From Nemania diffusa (Eukaryota > Ascomycota > Sordariomycetes > Xylariales > Xylariaceae), in contig JBBPUQ010000005.1 of the NCBI GenBank assembly GCA_038501195.1, positions 682,001-746,000 on the forward strand: a stretch of 64,000 nt of DNA. The letters run 5' to 3'. This document shows, one piece after another, positions 50,212 through 61,917 of this stretch. A program made the position numbers and the translations under genes. The notes beneath the pieces were generated by a model. It was not told the DNA's origin. It saw nothing but the letters and a program-made list of their open reading frames with translations, and ran no database searches. Positions within the stretch are counted from its first letter, which is position 1; each line of letters starts with the position of its first letter.

Positions 50212-52104
50212 CTAAAGAGGAACGCTGACCGGGTCGATGAGATCAGCCGCCGCCATGGCAACACTGGTGACCTTCGTCTTGGCATCGCTGTCCGCCTTTC
50301 CGGTCTTAGTCCCGGTCCCGGCCCCGGTTCCTGAGGGCGGGGTCAGGTTCTGAGTTTTCTCAAGTTTGGGGACAAGACCGAAGCGGACGTTTCCTTGGTC
50401 CCAGATCTATATATAGAGCTGCGTGTTAGCAGTACGCAAGGGAAGGACCTAGGTGCAGAAAAGGGGGGCGGGTCAAACCAGGGCGGTTAGCGATGAGGCA
50501 GCGACTTACGGCGTAAACACTCTTCAAGAACGTGTCGCCCAAGATATCAAAAGGTAGGAGCCCACGGCTCTGGACGCCGCCGTACCAATTCTTGCCGTCG
50601 TCGGTGGGCGCGAAGGCGAGGTCCTCCTTCTGAATCAGGTACGAGCGGTCGCCGACGGCGACCTCGAAGTCAGGGAGGTCGGCGGCGGCGACGGTGATGG
50701 GGAAGATGTAGCCCTGGTTGGCCCAGTCGTAGGTGGCGCCGGGGACCTGGGCGTAGAGGGCGTCGACGACGTCGTCCGACATTAGCGCGAGCGTCGTGCC
50801 CGTGTCGGCGATAGCCGTGTTGGAGCTCGTGGGCACCGCCTCGCCGTTGACTGACGCCGACTCGGACGAGAAGGACCAGAACCCGTCCGTGTTGTCCACC
50901 TCGACCCAGTGCACCGCCTGGCCCGAACTCTTGACTAGGTCCTCGTCGATGAAGCCGAACGTGTAGAACGACTTGGACGTCGCGCCGCCGTCGCGCGAGC
51001 TGTAGAAGGCCGAGGTGAAGAGCGCCGCCTCGTCCGGGATGTCGTTCTGCTTGATCATGTTCTCTACCGGTGTCGCTTGGGGGTCGGCTTCGTTGCCGTC
51101 TTGGACCGTGTTAATCGAGCTGAATGCCAGGCCGAGGAGGCCATCACCTGTGTTGCTCACGAACTGGTCCGAAAGTTTGTTGGCGGTTTCTATCGTCTGT
51201 TTCTTTACCTCGAGGCCGCCGATGTTGAGGGTGTCGACACCGCAATCGCCGGAGGCATTGGAGCCATCGCCGTACTCGATTTTCTAACTCTTCCCGGGCA
51301 ATGGCTCGTATGTGCTCGACTTTTTGGGATCGAAGACGTTGTGGCCTTTTTCTTGGGACGAACTCAAAGCTGAGGAGAACATCTAAGTAGCATTGAAAGT
51401 TAGTGGGGTGGAAGAGGAGTACTCCTAAGTTACATTGCATACCCAAAAATCGGCTGACCCGGTGTCGAAGTCGACCATTAAGGTTTGAGGGGGTGTTCCG
51501 ATAGTTATCTTGCAAAGATAACTGGATGGATTGAAGTAAGCGACTGATTCCTTCTCGAAGCACATGTATAGGGCTGGGAGAAGATGTGCTCGGAAATATT
51601 AGTAGCAGCTTTCGGAAGGAAATCTTACAGCATGTCATTTTGGGAATCTTCAGCGGTAACCTGGCCATGTTCGCCCCCAGGTTCGGAGCTGGCCTTGACG
51701 AGGACTCGTTCTTTACTAACACGGCCACCAAAAGCAGCCTTGAACTTTTCAGAGACAAGGCCGCTGTGCTTGGGGCGGTTGTACCAAAAATACGGGCCAC
51801 TCTTCGTAGGCTCAAACTGGTATTTATGCAGGAGATGGACGTAGGCCTACGTTGTTTGTGAGTCTGATATCTTCTCGTAGATGGATTCGGTTGGTTTCAG
51901 AGACGACGTTGTGCTTTTAAGCTACCATACTCGAATGAGCAGGATCGACAGTCCGGAGAATGATAGGAGAGGGGAAAAGAGAGCTTCTTGTATGTTACCT
52001 ACTTTGGTTCCGTGGCGTTTATAGTTTGGATTATGGACAGCTCTAACCTTAGTTAGGCCACGATCTTTCTTGAACTGGTTCTGTGCTGCAAAGATGGCGT
52101 CCAT
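50212..52104 (-). pseudogene. A1-family aspartic protease with one in-frame stop
   Basis: Five exons: 52104-52003, 51846-51629, 51521-51443, 51382-50510, 50406-50212 form a 488-residue frame, but codon 166 (51,286-51,284) is TAG. The first catalytic site is [10 protein letters not shown], the second IADTGTTLAL. The opening (FKKDRGLTKVRAVHNP) and YVHLLHKYQFEPTKSGPY fit fungal aspergillopepsin-like proteases of the type lacking an evident signal peptide. The stop sits in GKS-stop-KIEYGDGS, where relatives have Trp, so a single TGG-to-TAG change explains it. A truncated product would keep only the first catalytic Asp and be inactive. Everything else, including the C-terminal IWDQGNVRFG, is intact, so inactivation looks recent; stop readthrough or an assembly error are alternatives. 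Confidence 0.78.
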
Positions 52105-52826
52105 CGTTGATATTCAATGAGTCAATAGTGTCCACTATGAAGGCAGCAGTGCTGTAGTAAGGGTTTGGCAGACCACAAGTGATAGAATATATGATATAAG
52201 TAGCTAAGGCTTGTTGGTGTTATAGGTACTTCAGGATGAACGATGCTGAAACGGGTACTGATATAGAGTGAGTCTTGACAAAATGGATTGAGAGGGCTAT
52301 TCGAGAGATGGACACAGATAAACAGCCCTTGTATACACCTATATTATGTAGTATAATACCAAACATGAAACAGAGTCTCGAGCGCTCTTTCCTCTTGATT
52401 TTGCAGTTTCCGCCGTGTTTCTTGGGCTTTGAAGAAGTCGCATGCCTTCAATTGCCCGCTTAGAGGAGGGAAGGCACATGAACGCGGAAGGGGAGTGAGT
52501 TGTGTATAGCCCTGTCTATACCTACCTAAACTACTACCAACTTTGGATTCCCTACCTAATTGTTTCAACCCGATGTGCTAGGAACGCACACTGTCGGTCG
52601 TGTGGATTGTGTTATAAGGCCCATGCAACACGACCGCCGTGATTTGATCTTTAAGACCCCTTTCTCCCGAAAAGCCGATGTAAGTTCGTTGTCAACTATT
52701 ATTTCGTCCGTCGAAAATACGAGTTCATACGAACCGCAAGAGTGTCCATGCGCAACTAATATTTAAGTCCACGACTGGATCGAAATCAGCTAGAGACGAC
52801 GGTTCCTCAGTCTAAACAGCGGAAAG
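52105..52826. other. Intergenic, nothing recognised
   Basis: 5' flank of the protease and 3' flank of the aminotransferase. Short frames only. Confidence 0.5.
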
Positions 52827-53720
52827 TTAAAGTAGCTTTACTTTGCCGTGGACGAAGCCCTTTAAACCATTGCTAATCCAGCATTCTTCTCCATCAACGA
52901 GCGAATTGGCAGGAACAATTTCCTCGACAGCGAGACCCCTATAGAGTTTAATTCAAGTCCCGGCGGAGTGGGAGGAATACACAACCTACTTTTCTAATGC
53001 CCACCTCCTGGTCGTGCCATTATTACCACCGCTCCCTTGCGCAATATTGAATTCGCTCGGGACCGGTGGAGTGACCCATCTACCATTTCTCCAAAAATAC
53101 GGAGTTGTAATGCTGCCTTCCATGATGGACCCATCGTCGTTATTGACGAGAAGCACTTCTCTCTTGTCGGTAGCATCAAGGATAGTGGCGCGATATCTCG
53201 CCTCCTCATACATGGGCCGATGGGTCGTTTTAAAATGAGTGAATTCAGACTTTGTTGTGGACTGTCTGTCAATCAAAACCTCAAACTCAAAACTTCTCTC
53301 TGGAACCCTGTCACGTTCCAAATCATCCTTGGCAACATGACCTAATGGCGCGGGAAGACAGGAAGGAAAGAGGTTGCTGAGATAGATTGGGCCCGTCGGC
53401 CCCTTTAATACACTCAAAACCCCATCTCGGCCGATGAGAATTTTGGCGCGATAAGGTGAGTCGGCAACCTCGGTAACATTTGTTCGTAGAAGGGTCTCGA
53501 GGGCTTGAAGACCATCATCGCCTTTGAGTGTCTTAACGGCAGCGTCCCAACCCCAGTAGATGGCGGCCCTTAGCATTCGGTCGCGGTGGAAGTCGAGCAT
53601 GTAGAAAGGAGACGGATTCTGGTTCCAACCAGCATTGGTAAACCCTTGGTCCGGGACCTTTAAAAGCTCTAGATCACATCGAATAGTGGTGAAAAGTTGG
53701 AGCCCGTCCATTGTGATCAA
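52827..53720 (-). CDS. Class IV PLP-dependent aminotransferase (aminodeoxychorismate lyase-like)
   Basis: Two exons: 53720-52990 and 52938-52827 (280 aa); the 51-bp intron GTAGGT...CTATAG joins RRWALEK to GLAVEEIVP in phase. The fold-type IV features are LFTTIRCD at the start, FYMLDFHRDRMLRAA (arginine/tyrosine block near residue 40-52), HFKTTHRPMYEEAR with the likely PLP-binding Lys164, MEGSITTPYF (Glu201) and GTTRRWALEKGLAVEE followed by ECWISNGLKGF. This is the usual layout of fungal 4-amino-4-deoxychorismate lyase/branched-chain aminotransferase-like enzymes, so a role in p-aminobenzoate (folate) synthesis is possible but not certain. Start could also be the ATG nine bases downstream. Divergent from TOM70. 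Confidence 0.78.
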
Positions 53721-54506
53721 TTATATTTGTACTAGCGATTTCTCAGAATCCTAGAAACGAAATTTGATTTCACTATACCTCTATCGATGCTCATGAGAAC
53801 ATGAATGCAAAGTGCGAAGCTGAAATATCTGTTGTATTATGTTAGTCTACGTCTACCACTTATACCATTATGTATAGCATACATACAATTCAATTGTGGT
53901 ATTATCACCAGCTTATAGCATCTAAATTAACAATCAATCGATATTTATATAAATACAAATCACTCTACTAACTACTTAGGTGTGCATACATGACCGTCAA
54001 TATATGCATAGACCTGGTCCACAAACCTACCTCTGCGTATACAGAAAATTCAGAACCGATCTACGCATAGGTATAGGTACGTACCTATGTAGAGTACCTA
54101 AAATTTCCATGTTGGATGAGCTCATAGGCCATAGCTTCCCCACCATACACCAATCAGCAAATACATACAAAAGACGTACTTAGCCCACTAAAGTGGGGGA
54201 AACCTTACCTTAGGTAAAGGTACCTAAGCAGCCGCCCACGGGCTACGCTTCCTAAATGTAGGGGCCCAAAGGCAATTAAGGGCCCAAGCCTCGTGCCGCG
54301 CTACTAATTTTTTTGACTTATCAAGCTCCTCCAAAAGCGCATCATTGTCGACCAGCCTCTAATTAACTGCAACGTCCGTCCAACCCGCATCTCTCTAACA
54401 AGTCGAGTCCTTCTCTTCTCCTTTGTCGGCTTTGTTCCTCATAATTAGAAACGCCTTACAGTCGGCCATAGCTCTTGTTCCTGTATTTACTTTACCCTGT
54501 CTGAAC
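53721..54506. promoter_or_regulatory. Divergent region between aminotransferase and TOM70
   Basis: About 790 bp between the two start codons. It contains several TACCTA/TAGGTA words (for example 54,070-54,100 and 54,205-54,230) and short T/A tracts. No defined factor site named. Confidence 0.4.
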
Positions 54507-56567
54507 ATGTCGGGCGCCTCTGCAGCACCACCGCCTGTGCCGAACCTGGCCAAGCCCATTGTTGTTCCCGTCGAGTCCTCGGTGTGGGACCGGTTCACGA
54601 ATTGGGCATCCGAGAATAAAGCATTGGTATACACAATTGCCGGAGTAGCTGTTGTTGTAACAGGAGCTGGTGTCGTATACTACCTGAATGGAGACGTGGT
54701 AAACCCCTCCGCCAATCTATCATTCTCTAGGCTGATTGCCTATGCTGCTTAGACTAACCGCTATTCGCTGCATGTACAGACCGCCAAGGCACCTTCGACG
54801 CCCAGACTAAGCAAGAGAGAGAGACGGAGAAAGAAGGAGGCAGAACGCCAGGCCGAGGCCGGCGAGAAGGCCGCCGCTCCAGCACCAGAACAGCCGAAGC
54901 CCGCTGCCGTGGAGAGCGCCGATGAGCTTCCCGATATCGACGAGACCACGGTCACTGCTCTCACCGCTCAGCAACGACACGAGTTCGCCCAGAAGTTAAA
55001 GGCCGCTGGTAACAAGGCATACGGCAGCAAAGATTATAATAAGGCCATCGATTTATACTCTAAAGCTATCATATGCAAACCCGACCCCATATTCTATTCT
55101 AACAGAGCCGCCTGCTACAATGCCCTCAGTGAATGGGAGAAGGTCGTCGAAGACACGACTGCAGCCGTCACCCTCGACCCCATGTACGTCAAAGCCCTAA
55201 ACCGACGAGCCAATGCCTATGAGCACCTTGAGCAGTACAGCGAGTCTCTATTGGATTTCACCGCCAGCTGCATCATTGATGAGTTCCGGAACGAGAGCAG
55301 CGCTCAATCAGTTGAGAAACTTCTCAAGAAGGTCGCCGAACAGAAGGCTGAAGAGATTCTGAAGACAAAGAATCCCAATAAGCTTCCAAGTCCGACTTTC
55401 GTTTCAAACTACATCCAGAGCTTCCGCGAGAAGCCCCGGAGTGTTGGTCTGGAGGATTCCGTGGAACTATCAGATGATACCGGAAAGGGCCAACTGCAGA
55501 TTGGCCTCCGGGCCATGGAGAAAAAGACACACGATGGTTATGAAGAGGCCGCTACTGCCTTCGAGGCGGCTCTTGAGTTGAACGACTTGGGAGAATACGA
55601 AGCCCTTGCCTACAATATGCGGGGTACCTTCAGATGCCTGCGGGGCTCACAGGAGCAGGCCTTGGAGGACTTAAACAAGAGCATCCAGCTTGATCCTACT
55701 ATGACCCAGAGCTACGTGAAACGTGCAAGCATGCACCTTGAGATGGGTAAGACACATACCCGCTCTATCTAAACCATTGTCTAACAAGAGTTCAGGTAAT
55801 CGTGATAAGGCCGCCGAGGATATTGAAAGCGCTATCAAACAGAACGAGGATGACCCGGACATCTACTATCATCGTGCCCAGCTCCATTTCATCCATGGCG
55901 AATGGCAGAATGCCGCAAAAGATTACCAGAAGTCTATCGACCTTGACAACACTTTCATCTTCTCGCATATCCAGCTTGGTGTGACACAATACAAGATGGG
56001 ATCTGTCGCTTCATCCATGGCTACCTTCCGCCGATGCATTAAAAACTTCAGCCGGGTACCGGATGTGTATAACTATTACGGCGAGCTCCTCCTTGACCAA
56101 AGCAAATATGAGGATGCCATTCAACAGTTTGACACCGCCATGGAGATGGAGAAGCAGACTAAGCCCATGTCTATGAATGTTTTACCTTTAATCAACAAGG
56201 CACTCACTCTGTTCCAGCAAAAGAATGAATTCACCGAGGCGGAGCAACTTTGCGAGAAGGCTCTGATTAGTAAGTGGTTCTGCATTATTATTTCTTAGAC
56301 CCCCGTTGCTTACTAGTTCGTATAGTTGATCCTGAGTGCGATATCGCTGTTGCTACGATGGCGCAACTCCTCTTGCAGCAGGGCAAGATTACCGACGCCC
56401 TGAAGTATTTCGAGAGAGCTGCCGAGCTAGCACGAACACCAGGCGAGATTGTTAATGCCCTCTCCTACGCCGAGGCCACAAGGACCCAGATCCAAGTACA
56501 GGAGAACTACCCTCAACTTGCAGCCAAGCTTAATGGCATGGGGGGTGCGTTCCCCGGCGCACGCTAA
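54507..56567 (+). CDS. tom70: TOM70 mitochondrial import receptor
   Basis: Four exons: 54507-54698, 54780-55746, 55796-56269, 56326-56567 (624 aa). Introns carry CTAAC branches where visible. A single membrane anchor lies at about 39-60 ([20 protein letters not shown]), followed by a basic [13 protein letters not shown] linker and then tetratricopeptide repeats: [20 protein letters not shown] and [18 protein letters not shown] form the Hsp70/Hsp90 clamp, and later repeats include [19 protein letters not shown] and [18 protein letters not shown]. This architecture and length are diagnostic for TOM70, which receives chaperone-bound carrier preproteins on the mitochondrial outer membrane. The upstream in-frame ATG at 54,423 would place unrelated sequence before the anchor and is not preferred. 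Confidence 0.9.
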
Positions 56568-57836
56568 AATTTCGTCTTGTTTGGGAGTTATGCTCATGAT
56601 CAAAAGGCTAGGCACTGCGGCCCCGGAAACCGTCGGCCTTGGTTAGGTCGTGGCATGTATATTGGCGTAGGATGATTCGGCCGAACCACTGGGAGGTTGT
56701 TTAGTTGTCAAACTCCAGCAAGTTTCTGCGAATAAAATCCCCCGCCACTTGATGAAAAAGGAGGAGGGGCCCAGGGTCGGGCCCGGGCACACTGGCTAGC
56801 TGCGTTAACAGACATGCTGGTTAAACTTAGGAGTTTACCTTACGCGCTTACGTAAATCACATTGTTACTGTATTAAATACTTGTATATATCTATCCACAC
56901 TTAATACTTCCCCCTCTCTACCTCGGTGGAGGCAGAGGGCGACGTGAGCCAGTCCCGTGCTAAAAAAAAAACAATTGATAGTGATATGAACGAAACTTGT
57001 CTTAGTGGCGCACTTGATGCGACGTGACAGGTATGGGGTTTTTTCTCACCGCTTCCGTTTTTATAGTGCATATGGATAAGCTGCCATTGTATGTACGAGG
57101 TAGGGGGTATAAGTTAGTCCAAATTAAAATTGATTCTACCTGATTCCGAGAATAAGTATAAGATTAGAGAAATGAGTTGTTGAGTATGAAGTGGGCAACT
57201 CATGGCCTTTTGCTGTCTAGCTCTCAAGGGGCAAGAAAACGAGGATGGTTTACTTTCCCCCCTTTGCTTAGTCACATCTGGTTGACCACATACTAGCCTG
57301 GAAGATATCGAAGTGTGGAAGATCGTCATAATCCAGGTCCTCGGGAGAGAAATATCGGTATATAATCGGTAGGTAATAAAGACACATCTAGTACTCAATG
57401 CATAGTTGCATTTTTTAAATGATTTCATCCGTTATGTTTTCCTTCCGAAAGTCTATAGGAGGGTAATATGAACTACAGCGCAAAGCTGGGCAAATGTAAG
57501 GTACTTATCATATAAACAGACATACACACCTAGTTAACCGATGAACTGTCGCGGCAAAATCATCATCTGCGCTGGTGGTGAATAAAAGTGATTGTAGGCG
57601 AGGGTTTCATATTATTCGTAAGAAGGACCTCTCTAACTCATATTTTCATAACCCCGGTCCATCTGCCCAGCCAACTGGCTGTTTACCCTCAATTCAATAA
57701 CACCCTGCCCCAACAAGGATATCCATTCAAAGCAATCGATGCTAATTAAATAGTAAACGCAGCGGTTTTATCATGACAACGCCTCCCCTGGTATTTCGAG
57801 TACTCATATATCAAAAACGTGCCCCTAAAGCATTAA
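56568..57836. other. Intergenic (convergent), nothing recognised
   Basis: 3' flanks of TOM70 and the AhpC/TSA gene. One 104-codon minus-strand frame at 57,114 has no recognisable features. Confidence 0.5.
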
Positions 57837-58963
57837 TCACATCTCCGTCTCTCCCTTCGTGGAAGGACTAATATCACCACTCATCCGACTCATCTGGCTA
57901 GCCATACTTAACCCGGTCCCTTTCCTCGTCGAGAGCGCCTTCTTCCACCTCTTCATATCCCGCCCCGGGGCCCCATTCCCCTCCAGCCCCAAGATCTCCA
58001 TGAGCTCCGGGATCTCGGCATGGTCGCGCGTCGTGCGCATGCGATGACACCACGTAACGCACTTCTCCTCCACCTTCTCCCCCCCTCCCCCTCCCCCTCC
58101 CCTTCCCCCTTCCCATCCAAGCCCAACTCGCCCACCGCGCCATCCGGCGCCGCCGCCGGCGTCGGCGGCAGCGACAAGATGGGGGTCTCGAGGGTGCGGG
58201 AGGCGGGCTCGAAGAGGAACTCGCCGCCGACCTGGCGCTGGTCGCCCATCTTCATGACGAGGCCGGTGGGCACCTGGCGCAGGCCCTGGACGATGCCGGA
58301 GAGGACGGTGTGCGCGACCGACTTGTTCTGCAGGTAGGCGGGGCGCGCGCCCATGCTGAGGGTGCGCACCATGCCGAGCTCGCGGTAGAGGCGCCGCGTG
58401 GGGTCCGCGTAGACGGGGAAGGGGCAGCGCGTCTCGCGCACGTAGGCGTCGATGAGCTCGGGCGCGCCGCACCCGATCACGGCCACGAAGGTGCTCACCG
58501 GCAGCGCCAGCAGGTCGTCGGGCGTGATCGAGGCCGAGAGCGTGCGCAGGTACTCCTGGCAGTTCTGCCGCGGGTGTTAGTAGACCGGGTGGTGCTTCAT
58601 ATTATGATTGGGAGGAAAAGTCAGGGGAGTTGCAGTGCTTACGCCGCAGAAGAAGTGCCGCACGAAGATGATGAGCATGCGCCGCGCCACGTTGTGGCCC
58701 GAGTACAGGCTCTTGAAGGGGTGCGTCTTGCCGACGTTGTCCAGGACGATGTGGTCCTCTAGCGCGCGCAGCGTCTTCAGGGAGGGCACGCCATTGTCGG
58801 TGTCGACCTCGCCGCTGAAGTCGGGCGGGTTGACTATTTCGTCGATGTTCTCCAGCCCAGTCTCTTCCGCCGTCTCTGCCGCCTCTGACGTTGCGTTTGT
58901 CGTCTTCCCGGACGCAGGCGCTGGCATGGTGCTCCCGCCGGGGGAGGCCGAAGGCGGAGCCAT
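57837..58963 (-). CDS. AhpC/TSA-type thioredoxin-fold protein (PRXL2/AAED1-like)
   Basis: Exon 1 is 58963-58643; exon 2 starts at 58564 after an intron with a CTACTAAC branch. The protein has LKTLRALEDHIVLDN, then FVRHFFCGNCQEYLR with the CxxC redox pair (Cys106, Cys109), then FVAVIGCGAPELIDAYV and GGEFLFEP, the AhpC/TSA antioxidant-enzyme pattern of the PRXL2 group. The C-terminal VTWCHRMRTTRDHAEIPE is also family-typical but lies in another frame, after a purine-rich repeat. The frames meet if one base is missing from the 7-C run at 58,079-58,085, or if a weak 59-bp intron (58,135-58,077) is removed, giving 329 aa. Without either, translation ends at 57,953 with an unrelated tail. Start at MAPPSASPGG chosen over an in-frame ATG 36 bp upstream. 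Confidence 0.7.
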
Positions 58964-60444
58964 TGCGAGCGACGTGACGAATAAGACGGAGTGAAACAAA
59001 ATAGGAGAAAATCAAGCAAGTCGAATGTTTTCCCTGCCCGTGTTAGAGATGCGTTTGATAGATGTGGGGGACGCAAGAGGTGAGTGAGAGTGAGATGCGA
59101 TGTTGTTAAGGGAGACAATATTCCCCAAGTTGTATCAAAGAACAATCTGTACAGATGGCCAAAAAAAATCAATAAAAATTCTATGCAGTCAATGTAGCAT
59201 TCTAGATGCAATCACAAGAAAAAGAAACCCCAAAATGGGATCAAAGAGGTGAAGCTGAAGATATATGGGAGTCGCTTGCTCCCACACCCCTCACAGTCTG
59301 GCCTAAGCCACAAAGACCCGCCAATAAGGTAACCAAGCCGTCTAGCTAGGGGAGGGTAGGTTACTAACCAACCGTATAAGTGCAACAACCTGAGTAACTA
59401 ATCGGCTTATTCGACACAACACACACTCATAGTACACAGATAGCACACAGGATCTTATTTAGCCAATCAGGTGGTAAGCCATTCATGTTATTCGTACTAG
59501 GCGGAAACAAGCTCATCTTGCAGGACGGGCAGTGGTTTCAGCTTGTTCCCGTTGTAATGGGGTATTGGACGAAATGCTTGGCGCTATATGGCGCTATAAC
59601 GATGGGGCGCATGTCGAGCTATACCCGGTAAACTGGTAGACACAGGGGTCTAGGTTTATATAATAAGCACGGCGCTTCGTATTATGTAGGTGCCTACTAC
59701 CTCTTACTGTTAACACCACCGGGATCATCAGAAATTAACCCGAGGGGTTCGTGTTTATGTTATAAGTTAAAATAATCAGTGGATTCTCGCTTTCGTTGAT
59801 TTGAGTATTCATCTAATCCACTCCAACCAGTATCTCTTCCTTGCCGGTCTTCTGAAACCGGCGTCACAGCAACTCGCGGAGCACAGCATTATCCCTTTAG
59901 TGGAGGTAACCATTCGGATTAAAAATGACAAGTTGTGATTCAGCATTTGAGACAATATGTCATGACATCTTTCTCTCAAGTTTCAACTCTACATTCAACA
60001 TCGGATTTTACTTTACTTACCAACTTCTTTTACGACATCCAACAACTTCTTTCAACCACGATAGCATAGAGAGTTGATCTTCTAGGACATACCTAGAGAC
60101 ATTGCTCACTAGTTCATATAAGTACAAACGGCCTTGCATAAGTCAAGCATAGGGAAAAAGCAAACAAAATATGATGTTCGTTGCCGATTCTAAAATAAGT
60201 ATTCGAGCCGTTACGTTTAGTATTTAGTTATACATTGATTAGCCCCACAGCTTACACAACACAGAAAATGTGAACATGACCCCGTAGATATAAGTAACCA
60301 GAGAATACCGTTATTTTAAGCTTGATAGGTTGGGCCCCCCTAACTGCCCACTTACACCCGTGTAGGCACCACGGCCAACCAACCTCGTGAAACTATAACT
60401 CTCCCACATGGCCGAGTCTCATACTCTATCTACAATAGTAAGTA
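58964..60444. other. Intergenic, nothing recognised
   Basis: 5' flanks of two divergent genes. A short minus-strand frame (58,834-59,211) overlaps the exon and is not supported. Confidence 0.5.
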
Positions 60445-61917
60445 ATGGGCCGCCTATTCCACCCTCTACACCTCCTCCTCCTCGTAGCCGCCGCTCTATC
60501 CCGGCCCGTCTCGGCAGAATGCCGCCTCGTCACACGGGGTCTATCGCGGGACCTCCTCCTACTCGGCACAGTCCTCACACCCGAGGGCGCACAGCCCGAC
60601 GCAGCCGTATTCGTGCAAGCGGGCCTAATCGCCCACGTCGGCGACATCTGCGGCCTCGGCACCCGGGGCCGCGACGCTAGCGTGCTGGACTGCCGCGGTG
60701 GGGGCGGCTCGGTGATCTCCCCGGGCTTCATCAACACGCACGAGCACATCGCCTTCTCCACCCTACCCCCCTTCCCCGCCACCGGCGAGCGCGTCTCCCA
60801 CCGCCACGACTGGCGCCTCGGCGCGCGCAACCGCACCATGCGCCCCGCCGTCCTCAACGGGAGCAGCGAGGACGCCAGCACGGCCTGGGGCGAGCTGCGC
60901 CACCTCTTCGCCGGCACGACCTCTGTGATAGGCGGCGCCATGGCGCCGGGGCTGGCGCGCAACCTCGACTTCGCGGAGGGGCTGGGCGCGGACCTGGACG
61001 CGGGCGCGCGCGGCGCCGTGCTCTACGACACGTTCCCGCTGAGAGATCAGCACGGCGTGATGCGGGAGGGCGACTGCGACTACGGCGCCGAGGGCCCGGA
61101 CAGGGCGGTCGTGGCGCGGTATAGGCGGTACATAGGGCACATCGGCGAGGGCGTGGACGCAGCCGCCGCGAACGAGTTCGCGTGCCTGTCGAACGCTACC
61201 TACGATACCGTGCCCGTGGCGGGCGCCGGGGGGTTGAGCACGGACATCATGGGCCCGAACGTGGCGCTCGTGCACGCGCTCGGCCTCAGCGCGCGGGATT
61301 TCGATGTGGTGGCGGCGCGGGGCGCGAAGGTGGTGTGGTCGCCGCGGAGCAACATGGCGCTGTACGGCCGGACGCTGGATGTAGGCGCCCTGCTCGCCGC
61401 GGGCATCACGGTGGCGCTGGGCACGGACTGGCTGCCTTCTGGGTCGGCGACTATGGGGCGGGAGGCGGTGTGCGCGGCCGAGGCGGCGTATCAGGGGTAC
61501 GGCGCGCGGCTGGCGCCGAGGGTGCTCTGGGAGATGGCCACTGTTAACGCCGCTGTCGTGGCGGGGTTCGAGGACAGGCTGGGGACACTGGAGGCCGGGA
61601 AGCTGGGGGATGTTGTCGTGTTTGGGGAGGTGGTGGGGGAGGGGGGCGGTGATCCGTTTGCGCAGGCTATCTTCGCGCCGCAGGAGAGGGTTGAGCTGGT
61701 TCTGCGGGGCGGGAAGATACTCCTTGCTAGTGCGGAGATCGGGGACTTGACTTCTGAGGACTGTGAGGTGGTTGCTTTCGGGGCGTCGGATAAGATCGTG
61801 TGTGTTGCGGACGAGTTGGGTTCTTCGTTTAGGGAGTTCGAGGCTTCGCTAGGAGGCGTGTATCCCGCTGTGCTACCGGATGTACCTCCGGACGAACCTA
61901 CGTGCAAGCCATTATAG
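60445..61917 (+). CDS. Secreted metal-dependent amidohydrolase
   Basis: Single exon of 490 aa. The first about 24 residues are a signal peptide (MGRLFHPLHLLLLVAAALS, cleavage after VSA). The amidohydrolase fold is marked by GSVISPGFINTHEHIAF (metal ligands His99 and His101), His232 in IGHIGEG, His277 in NVALVHALG, WSPRSNMALYG and LGTDWLPSGS with catalytic Asp328. The final GTLEAGKLGDVVVF is the conserved C-terminal element of the superfamily (guanine deaminase/chlorohydrolase type). Substrate cannot be told. N-glycosylation sites NRT, NGS and NAT fit an extracellular or vacuolar protein. Third codon positions are very rich in G and C, unlike surrounding DNA; this may reflect high expression or transfer. 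Confidence 0.82.
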   Translation: MGRLFHPLHLLLLVAAALSRPVSAECRLVTRGLSRDLLLLGTVLTPEGAQPDAAVFVQAGLIAHVGDICGLGTRGRDASVLDCRGGGGSVISPGFINTHEHIAFSTLPPFPATGERVSHRHDWRLGARNRTMRPAVLNGSSEDASTAWGELRHLFAGTTSVIGGAMAPGLARNLDFAEGLGADLDAGARGAVLYDTFPLRDQHGVMREGDCDYGAEGPDRAVVARYRRYIGHIGEGVDAAAANEFACLSNATYDTVPVAGAGGLSTDIMGPNVALVHALGLSARDFDVVAARGAKVVWSPRSNMALYGRTLDVGALLAAGITVALGTDWLPSGSATMGREAVCAAEAAYQGYGARLAPRVLWEMATVNAAVVAGFEDRLGTLEAGKLGDVVVFGEVVGEGGGDPFAQAIFAPQERVELVLRGGKILLASAEIGDLTSEDCEVVAFGASDKIVCVADELGSSFREFEASLGGVYPAVLPDVPPDEPTCKPL

